Positions 57,075-64,000 of a DNA stretch of 64,000 nucleotides are shown piece by piece (positions within the stretch are counted from its first letter, which is position 1; each line of letters opens with the position of its first letter). Origin of the DNA: Caenorhabditis remanei (lineage: Eukaryota; Nematoda; Chromadorea; Rhabditida; Rhabditidae); the NCBI RefSeq assembly GCF_010183535.1, contig NC_071328.1, positions 5,394,001 through 5,458,000 on the forward strand, read 5' to 3'. Under the pieces are notes generated by a model. The model made no database searches. It was not told the DNA's origin and worked only from the letters and a program-made list of their open reading frames with translations. The position numbers and the translations under genes were made by a program.

Positions 57075-59485
57075 TCAATCATCATCTCCCCACGTAGATT
57101 GATCCATGCTATCCTGATCGTCAGGTGCAAACAATTCCTGAAAATAAGAAAATGAATTTAGAGTTAAAAAACAAAACACCAACATCAAATTCATCCCCAT
57201 CATCTTCCTCATTTTCTTCATCGCCTTCTGAATCGACTCCAGATATGTCTAAAGCAGATTCATCTGCGAAGATTCTTTTGTCATTCTCTGTAAAAACGTA
57301 GTCAGTAATTGTTTTTATTCATTCAAAAACTACCATCTTCGGCATCGAAATCAACATTTTTTCCTTTACTGCGCCTTCTCTCTACATCGACGTGTTCCTT
57401 TATCTTCTGAGACGCCTTGAGTTTCGCCTGTCTCTGACTGAATTCGTTCATATGAGCAGCCATTGAGAACTCAACAACAGGCGGGGTTGGCGGTGAGACG
57501 CGTTTTTCGTTGGCTAAAGGACTAAAGAGTTGATTCAATGCTGACTCGTCTTGGGTAGTTCCACTATCCTCGGAAATTAGAGATGAGTCTTCCGAATTGA
57601 CCGAATTCGCCGACTCATCCAACACTGCTGTGCTGACTTTTCGCGGGATCGGAGTATCAACATTATTTTTTTGAGCAACTAGCTTGATTCCTGGGTATTG
57701 AGGTCCATTGACGCTCATGTTTCGAGTAGATCCTGATCCCGCGGATACTCTTGTGATGGTTTTCGCGTTCAATTTCGCATTTGTTTTAGTCGATGCAATT
57801 CGAACGGGGGTTTGATAAGGTTGATAGGGCTCTGGTCCTGGAACTTCATTTCGAGTCGCTTCTAGCTGACGCAGAAGCTCCTGGAAATCATTTAGTAATT
57901 GAAAAACAAGCAAGAGCTATTCTAAGCTTAAGCGTGAGCAATTTTACCTCTTTCACCTCCTTCTTCGAGCTGATACTCTCCGAACCCGATGATTTCACTG
58001 CCTTCTCTGTCACTTTCAAGCTATTCAAGACAGCCGTATGATCGTCTATCTGCTTTCTCACAGCTTCCACACCTGACTTCTTTCTTATCAACATCTCACT
58101 GGTACAAACATGCTTCTCTCTGAGTTCTTTCATTTGTTCAACGTTTTTCAGCGTATGTTTCGTTTGCTTTTTGACATTTTCCAGATCAGCTTCAAGAGAA
58201 GTGGGAGTATCTGTGTCGAAAACGTCGGCGGGTTGTGAGAAATTAGAGTTTTCCGTTTGACGAGTTTTCCACTCTTCGAAAAGTTTCAGAATTTCTTCAC
58301 AGTCAGATAGATTGGTATATGATGATAGATCGATAGGTGAATCAGACTTGAGGTCCTGGAAATAATTATATAAGAATAATGGGAATCAGATTATTTTTAC
58401 CACAAACAACTCGTCCAATTCAGCTAAAATATTTTGTTTTGCAGATTCCGCGGTGGGAATAGTTGGAAGCAAGTTGTCAAGAGTCTGTTGCGCTTTTTTC
58501 ATCTCTTCCTCCATCTTTGCCTTTTTATCAATCGCCTTATCAACCTCTTCCTTTGCCTCACGAAGTACGCTCTTTACTTCAACCGAGGAAGCTTGAAGCG
58601 TTTTGACAATACCAGTCTGTCGTTCAATTTCTTCTTTCAAATTCACGATATCTTTTTCCGCTTTGCTTTTCGCCTTTGAAACCGAATGCTGATCTTTTAC
58701 AAGAGCTTCTTTCTCGCTTTTCAACTTCTCAGCAGACATAGAAACTTCGCCAAGACTCCTACGAAGATTGTTTTCAGCTTGAACGCATGATTCGATGCAA
58801 CTATCATAAGGAAGTGTGATTGACAGTGCGGGGCCACAATGAAGCGAAACGTGCTGATTGGTTCGAATAAAATCGACTTGCTCGAAACTTGAGTTCACTA
58901 AAAATGCAAGTGGTTGGTATATTATGAATTCATTTTTTTCTGTGCATGAGAAGACCGCGCCGCACACACGCGGCGACCACGCCCACTCCCATTTTAACGC
59001 TGCGTTCCATTTTTGAACACTGTCGCAAAAAATGGGCGTGGCCGCCGCGTGTGTGCGGCGCGGTCTTCTCATGCACAGAAAAAATTGAATTCATAATATT
59101 AATTAGCAAAAAGTATACTAACGAAATGCATTTGAGCGCTGCACAGTTTCCCGTGTTTCGTTTTTGTGTTTTTCAACGTCCGATTTCAACTTCGTCAGCT
59201 TCTCTTTGGTGATTACAGCCATTCGCTTGACATGTGTGTTACATTCTTCGACTGAAAAAAAAATTAGTGGCGTTTCTTGTTTAATTTATTTAATAATTGA
59301 CTCACGATGTCGAACAGATCGGCTAACTTCCTCGCGTTGTCGCTGAAAATTCGCCAGCTTTTTCTCGCATATATTGTTGCTGAAAAGAAGAAGTTATTAT
59401 TTAAATGTGTATATTTAAAAACATACTTTCTCTCTATAGCTTTGAGTTCAGTTTCGTTCTCCAACGACGTCAATAACCGTGCCAT
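57075..59485 (-). CDS. Unknown coiled-coil protein with acidic C-terminus
   Basis: Eight exons: 59427-59485, 59306-59379, 59123-59251, 58401-58897, 57948-58355, 57334-57880, 57184-57287 and 57075-57137, giving 626 residues. Residues 1-95 and about 130-350 are rich in Lys/Glu with long heptad patterns (for example SEKEALVKDQHSVSKAKSK and LREAKEEVDKAIDKKAKMEE), so extended coiled coils are likely. A short segment near residue 105 (HVSLHCGPALSITLPYD) interrupts them. The C-terminal third is Ser/Thr/Pro-rich and ends very acidic (DDGDEFDELFAPDDQ). This is reminiscent of kinetochore or spindle proteins, but I recognise no family and assign no function. Intron 3 (58898-59122) is almost wholly an inverted-repeat element. 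Confidence 0.72.
58917..59100. mobile_element. Near-perfect palindromic MITE-like element in an intron
   Basis: Arms 58917-58995 and 59028-59100 are almost exact reverse complements, including TTATGAATTCA, CTGTGCATGAGAAGACCGCG and CCGCACACACGCGGC, around a loop of about 32 bp. The GC-rich arms stand out from the AT-rich intron. It would form a strong hairpin in the pre-mRNA. Confidence 0.88.
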
Positions 59486-61153
59486 TTTTGCAGAAAAATA
59501 GAAAAAAATACAGTGAGAAAAGCCAACAAATTGTTTAAAGGGGCGCGCTGAAAAGCGGATGGGTCTCGCAGCGAAATTCTGAGATTACTGTAGAAACCAC
59601 ACGTCATCATCGTGAATTTCTACTTTCTTGGAATGCTGGAACTCGTTTTAAATTGGGTTTTTTGAGATTCGTTAAAAATAATTTGTTCGAATCGAGTTCC
59701 AGAAAAATGAAAAAGGTACTTGAAAAATTTAGTTTTAGCTTTTTTAACTGAAAAGAAACAATTAAATCTACAAAAAATCAAGATGCTGAAAATTAATCTG
59801 AAGAAAAGGTGCACTCTCGTTACCAAACTGTTTCATCGTAGAACTGACTCGTTACCAAACTGTTGCATCGTAGAACCGTTTTCAACTGGAGCGCGATTGC
59901 TTACTTGGCCCCTTACGGCTTATTGCGCGAATAAAATGTTGACTTTTTATGAAAAGTAGGTTCTGTTTAGCTTTATTGTACTATACAATAAACAAAAACT
60001 AAAACTTATTCACGCAAAAAGCCGTAAGGGGCCAAGTAAGCAATCGCGCTCCAGTTGAAAACGGTTCTACGATGCAACAGTTTGGTAACGAGTCAGTTCT
60101 ACGATGAAACAGTTTGGTAACGAGAGTGCACCGAAGAAAATATATCTACAATAACATGAACTTTGATTCACTCTGTTTCAATGCTCGGAACTGATGTCCC
60201 TGGAAAAAAATCTATTTACCCTCGACCATAGAACTCTGGAAGCTTGTCTAAAAATATATTGTAAAACAGTCTTCACTTCCCCCGAGCCTTCACTTCCCCC
60301 GATGATTCACATTGAAATTTGGTCATTATTAGTCATTTCTTTACATAGTTCTGTTCGTCGAAAATCGGCAAACCTTCAGTTGTTTTTGTTTAAATACGAT
60401 TCAAAAATCAGTAGAAGCGGCCATGAAAATGTGTTATCGTTTCGAATTGCGATGAATCTGCAGAAACTGAATAACATGAAATGTTCTTTGTCCTATGCCA
60501 TCTTCTTAATTCGATCCGACATAATGTTCCGTATAGCTCTTCCGAAATCTTTGCAAGTGTCATGATTTGATAAGATGAACCCAAAACCGTTCTACATTTT
60601 CTTTTTCTCTCCAAAACACAGTCTACTCTTGAAAGAATAGGCTTCTCTCCTTCTGCTTTCGTTTCGTTTTACCCCCCACTATCAACTGTAATACAAAAAA
60701 AGCGACATCTGCGTCTCTTCATCTCCAATACTCCCTTCTCTCTATTCTCGAAACAAAAACTCAGCGGGTCGAATCGAGAGATGATCTGGTTTCTTGACGT
60801 CGTCGTCGTCATCATGACGCCTTCTCTTTTTTCTTCCTTCTGTCTTCAACCTCCACCGCTTCCTCATTCACCCCGATCTCATCTTTTTTCGATTGCCCCC
60901 CTCGTTTCTCCACAATATTTGTTTTTGTTCATCCTTTTCCCTCCTCCTTCGAGACAGTTACTTACTTTTTACCCCCATTTCTCCACTGTTTGCCAATCCC
61001 ATCCCACACCTATCGGTCTTCTTAGTCAGTTCATTTCTCGGGTGGTTTTGAGAACGCTGGTGCGTCGTTGGCGCAGTTCTGTAACTTCTTTTCTTCATCG
61101 TTTCTCTATTTTTGCTGCCAATAATTTCAGATTCTATCACCTCATTTTAGGAA
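59486..61153. other. Intergenic region with a large inverted repeat, upstream of the DOMON gene
   Basis: The coiled-coil gene promoter lies at the left, the foldback element at 59809-60132 in the middle, and a pyrimidine-rich stretch (about 60650-61130) before the DOMON gene start at 61154. Open frames at 60194-60565 and 60781-61245 show no family resemblance or splice pattern. Confidence 0.55.
59809..60132. mobile_element. Foldback element with 125 bp near-identical arms and internal direct duplication
   Basis: Arms 59809-59935 and 60008-60132 are nearly perfect reverse complements, starting GGTGCACTCTCGTTACCAAA and including GGAGCGCGATTGCTTACTTG and GGCCCCTTACGGCTT. Each arm contains a tandem pair of about 34 bp units (CTCGTTACCAAACTGTT, CATCGTAGAAC). 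The loop is about 72 bp and AT-rich. The high identity suggests recent origin or gene conversion between arms. Confidence 0.88.
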
Positions 61154-63050
61154 ATGTTCACCATTTTGTTGGGTACACTTTGTCTTTCCCTCCTCGTTTC
61201 CATCGGAGAAACAGCAAAGTGCAGTGCCAAGAGTGGAGATATTAGTGCCCGGTGGCAAGTGAGTCATTCTTTATTTGTGTTTAAATGAGATGAGTTTTCT
61301 CAAGTAGATACAACAAAACAGTTTAGATAAACAGTGATGATTGGTGTCAGGTTAGGGAGTTCCGTGTGTTTTGTTTGTACATAAAAAAGGTTTCAAAAAA
61401 GGAGAAAAATTGCAGACAACAGATTTTTATATAACTAAAAGCTTAAAATCTGGAGATTTCAAATATAGTCTAAGTTTTCAAAACAGATAAATCTATCAAA
61501 AGTTATTCAAATTTTAATTATTGTCATAAAACTACAGTACCACGAGAACTACAGTAACCAGAACAGTATTGTCGTGAGACCGAAACGCCTAGGTTGCTAG
61601 AAATAGACGACTTTTTTCAAGATTTGAGTCTGAAAAACTTGAGTTCTATGTCAAAAACCTTAGTTTCCATCACCGCTGGTTTAAAACCTCGTGTAACTTT
61701 CTACCACAATTTCCGATGCAAAAACTAATAGCATATTCAAAATCTGCAGATTTTCAGCTTTCTAATAAATATAAAAATCGCATCTGAACTCTGAAATTTT
61801 CCTGATGAAACACTAGATTACAGAACACCAAGAGAGAGAGAGAGCGCGCAGACAAGAAGACACTCTAGCTTCTCTGCGTCTGTCTCCTACCAGTCTTCAA
61901 ACTTCGAAACACCTAGAAATCGTTCTCTTTTTCAGGTTGTAGATAGCGAGCTTACTGTAGAAGTCACCACAAACAACATCGGAAACAATGAGTGGTCGGC
62001 TGTTGGATTCGGACCAGATATGGTATGAAGGATTACTGTAGCTGGCACAATGAGATCAAATTCCAGAGCGATTTGAACGTTGTCATCTTCCAAGTTGTTG
62101 ACTTCAAACCAAGTGTTGTCACAGGAACAACTCAAGGATACGGTGCTCCAACTCTGGATGCTTCTCCATCAGTCACTCTTCAATCTCTCAATTATAACAG
62201 TTAGTTTTCAGGAGGGCTTGACGTTCTCGTTGTTTTCTGAGAGACGCAGACAACGAGAGTGTCTAACTGTTTACGTCTCTCATGGTTAATCTTTTCCAGG
62301 CAACACCTTGGTGGCTCGTTTCGCTCGTGCAGTCGGATCCCTCTCCACCTGCCAGACCTGGAATGTAAGTAGTTCTCCCTCCTCCTCCTCCTAATACAAC
62401 TGCATGGTGTTCATCCCCCTCTTCTCCCTAACCTCTCCCTTCTTTCCAGTTCGTAACCGACGGAGCCATCGAAGACGGATCCATCGGATACCATAACGCC
62501 GCCCCACACTCCGTCGAAATCTGTGCTGACAAGTGTACCCGCAAGATCTTCTCCTAACTGTCTGAACCCATTTTCTCAAACTTCTTTTTTGCTCTCCTAT
62601 TTTCTTTCATTTTTCTAAACAAATTCGGGAAATTCTAATAAATCGATAATTGATAATCTAGTTAAATTCAGTTCTTCAATGCGCAACCTTTGACTGGCAC
62701 CTCTCTTTCAAGTCTTGGCAACCCGGAAATTCAAGTTACGGTAAGTTTTTTTTCTCGTAATCAGCTCGTCAAGGAGTCCGGGGCTACTGTAGTTTTCGGG
62801 GTGGGGCGCGAAGGTCTCAACGGTTTCAAATATCAAACTAAAAAACCGAACCGACTCCTCACAATCCATGTTTCAGAACGTCTGTCCAAACGAATGCACT
62901 GGAATTTTCACTCAACGTGACGTGGCAATCGACCCAGTTCCACAAGCGGCGATTTACAATAATCGCATCTCGAATCGATTCGATACGCTTTTCGATCCAT
63001 CGATTGCGTCGTCTCGTAAAAGAAGATTCGCGAGCCGAATTACTTTTTAG
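61154..63050 (+). CDS. Secreted DOMON-domain protein with two alternative last exons
   Basis: Common exons: 61154-61258, 61936-62022, 62067-62199 and 62300-62364. They encode a signal peptide (MFTILLGTLCLSLLVSIGETA) and a DOMON domain with the typical NEWSAVGFGPDM and SDLNVVIFQVVD blocks. Two different ends join in the same phase. Ending A is 62450-62557 (35 codons, FVTDGAIEDGS to IFS), with AATAAA at about 62636. Ending B is 62672-62743 plus 62878-63050 (FFNAQPLTGTS, then NVCPNECTGIF to the end). Both supply a CxxxC motif at the same distance (ICADKCTRKIF, VCPNECTGIF). DOMON domains bind heme or sugars; the ligand here is unknown. Intron 1 (61259-61935) is AT-rich without obvious repeats. 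Confidence 0.82.
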
Positions 63051-63356
63051 ATCTCTTTTTTTTTTAAATACGTGTCACTAAATATATTCGGAGATTATTT
63101 GAAAAATTATATGAATGTAACTGATTCCTATAAATTTTCACATTTTCAAGAAAAAAAAACAAAATTGAAGACTCCAAATTGAGGATTCAAGATTTCAAGA
63201 TTCTGGTTATGGGTTCGGGGTTCTGAAATTAATTCAGGATTCTTAAATTAGTTTCTAGTTTTCTGGATTCTGGACACATCAACAATAGCCAACATTTAGA
63301 AACTCGTATAAACACAAACTTTATCAAAATGTTCAGACACTCATTAGTATTCTCTT
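63051..63356. other. Convergent 3' intergenic region
   Basis: AT-rich, with short repeats around GATTCAAGATTTCAAGATTCTGG. It holds the 3' UTRs of the DOMON gene and the ClpX gene. No further feature. Confidence 0.5.
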
Positions 63357-64000
63357 TCATTCTTTATTCTCTTTTCCAATCACACTTCGATTCTCAATAA
63401 TCGTGAAACTCTGATCCTTCAGACTCTTGTCGTTAATCTCAACACACTTCACATCGGAACCAGGCACTTCGTACTTTGCATTCATCACGGCTTTCTCCAC
63501 GATACTTCTGCAATTTGACACATTCATTGCGTAACGACTCGGCAGCGGATACTTACTTCAATGCTCTTGCCCCTGTTTTTCTCTTCACTGCCATTTCAGC
63601 AATCATCTCGATGGCTTCCGGAGAGAATCTCAACTCAACATTTTCATTTTCGAAAAACTTTTTCGTCTGAGCAACGAGACTTCCTTTCGGTTCAGTCAGA
63701 ACAGACATCAGATGGGTTTTATTGAGGCAATGGAATGGGACAATCACTGGGAATCGGCCGACAAGTTCTGGGATCATTCCGAATCTGAAATAAGCGTCAA
63801 AGGCACGCCAGATAGTTTTAAACCCACGCTATCAAATCGCCTTGATCGCATTGTTTGATCATTTCATCTCTTGCCTTCGAGACAACTTCTTCATCAGAAT
63901 CTCGAAGTTTTTCCGATGTATGCTGATCAGAATCTTCGTGGGGAGACGTGGATGCAGATGAGAATCCGAGACTTCTGAAATCATTTGAAGTTATAAAAGA
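63357..64000 (-). CDS. Mitochondrial ClpX, C-terminal part (gene runs off the window)
   Basis: Three exons inside the window, 63828-63974, 63557-63784 and 63357-63507, encode the last 175 residues; more exons lie beyond 64000. The segment FGMIPELVGRFPVIVPFHCLNKTHLMSVLTEPKGSLV is the ClpX sensor region, and FSPEAIEMIAEMAVKRKTGARALKSIVEKAVMNAKYEVPG is the small C-terminal AAA+ subdomain with the GAR sensor-2 motif, followed by a short tail (NRSVIGKENKE). ClpX unfolds proteins in the mitochondrial matrix for ClpP and can activate ALA synthase. The upstream Ser/Glu-rich stretch (SASTSPHEDSDQH) is an insert not found in bacterial ClpX. C. elegans has two ClpX genes on chromosome I as I recall; I cannot tell which this is. 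Confidence 0.9.

Noticed and set aside
60194..60565. 123-codon plus-strand frame
   Set aside because: No recognisable domain, no splice partners, and it lies between a foldback element and a promoter region.
60781..61245. 154-codon Pro/Leu/Phe-rich frame overlapping the DOMON start
   Set aside because: It translates a pyrimidine-rich leader in another frame from the signal-peptide exon.

Overview
The window is nuclear DNA of a Caenorhabditis nematode. Introns are mostly 45-60 bp with TTTCAG acceptors, genes lie 150-300 bp apart on both strands, several start codons follow a TTTCAG-like trans-splice acceptor, and the gene set is the nematode one (cuticle collagens, DUF19 secreted proteins, a serpentine receptor, MOD-5, MEK-2, VBH-1, DNC-6). 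From memory the neighbours match C. elegans chromosome I clones Y54E10BR, Y54E10BL, K09H9 and Y54E10A. The MEK-2 protein differs from my recollection of the C. elegans one, so C. briggsae or another relative is more likely than C. elegans itself. Gene symbols are used in that orthology sense. Exons were joined by eye from frame and splice consensus.

1-20.9 kb is dense housekeeping DNA: the last exon of a SLC6 transporter (probably mod-5), an ARFRP1-type GTPase, rpb-7 and sec-11 in tandem, NOB1 and an RNF115/126-type E3 ligase in tandem, mek-2 with a collagen gene nested antisense in its fourth intron, a 59-residue membrane protein head-to-head with nduf-5, dnj-28, a divergent DET1-like gene, a Ras-like GTPase and an unknown 115-residue protein.

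20.9-31.2 kb is sparser: a second collagen gene, a tetraspan membrane gene whose introns are packed with foldback elements, 2.5 kb of tandem repeats, and two DUF19 paralogues.

31.4-53.2 kb is again dense: lpd-6 and dscc-1 head-to-head, vbh-1, arginine kinase, a likely operon mrpl-17 / LRRC47-like / dnc-6, and a likely operon on the minus strand of listerin (LTN1), RPF2 and an unknown lysine/serine-tailed protein.

53.2-64 kb holds repeats, a serpentine receptor, an unknown coiled-coil protein, more foldback elements, a DOMON-domain secreted protein with duplicated alternative last exons, and the C-terminal part of a ClpX gene cut by the window edge.

I did not find a new multi-gene system. 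The best leads are the duplicated 3' terminal exons of the DOMON gene, a family of long foldback elements concentrated in introns, the pairing of ribosome assembly and ribosome rescue genes in one transcription unit, and a GC-AG intron. No tRNA, rRNA or CRISPR was seen.
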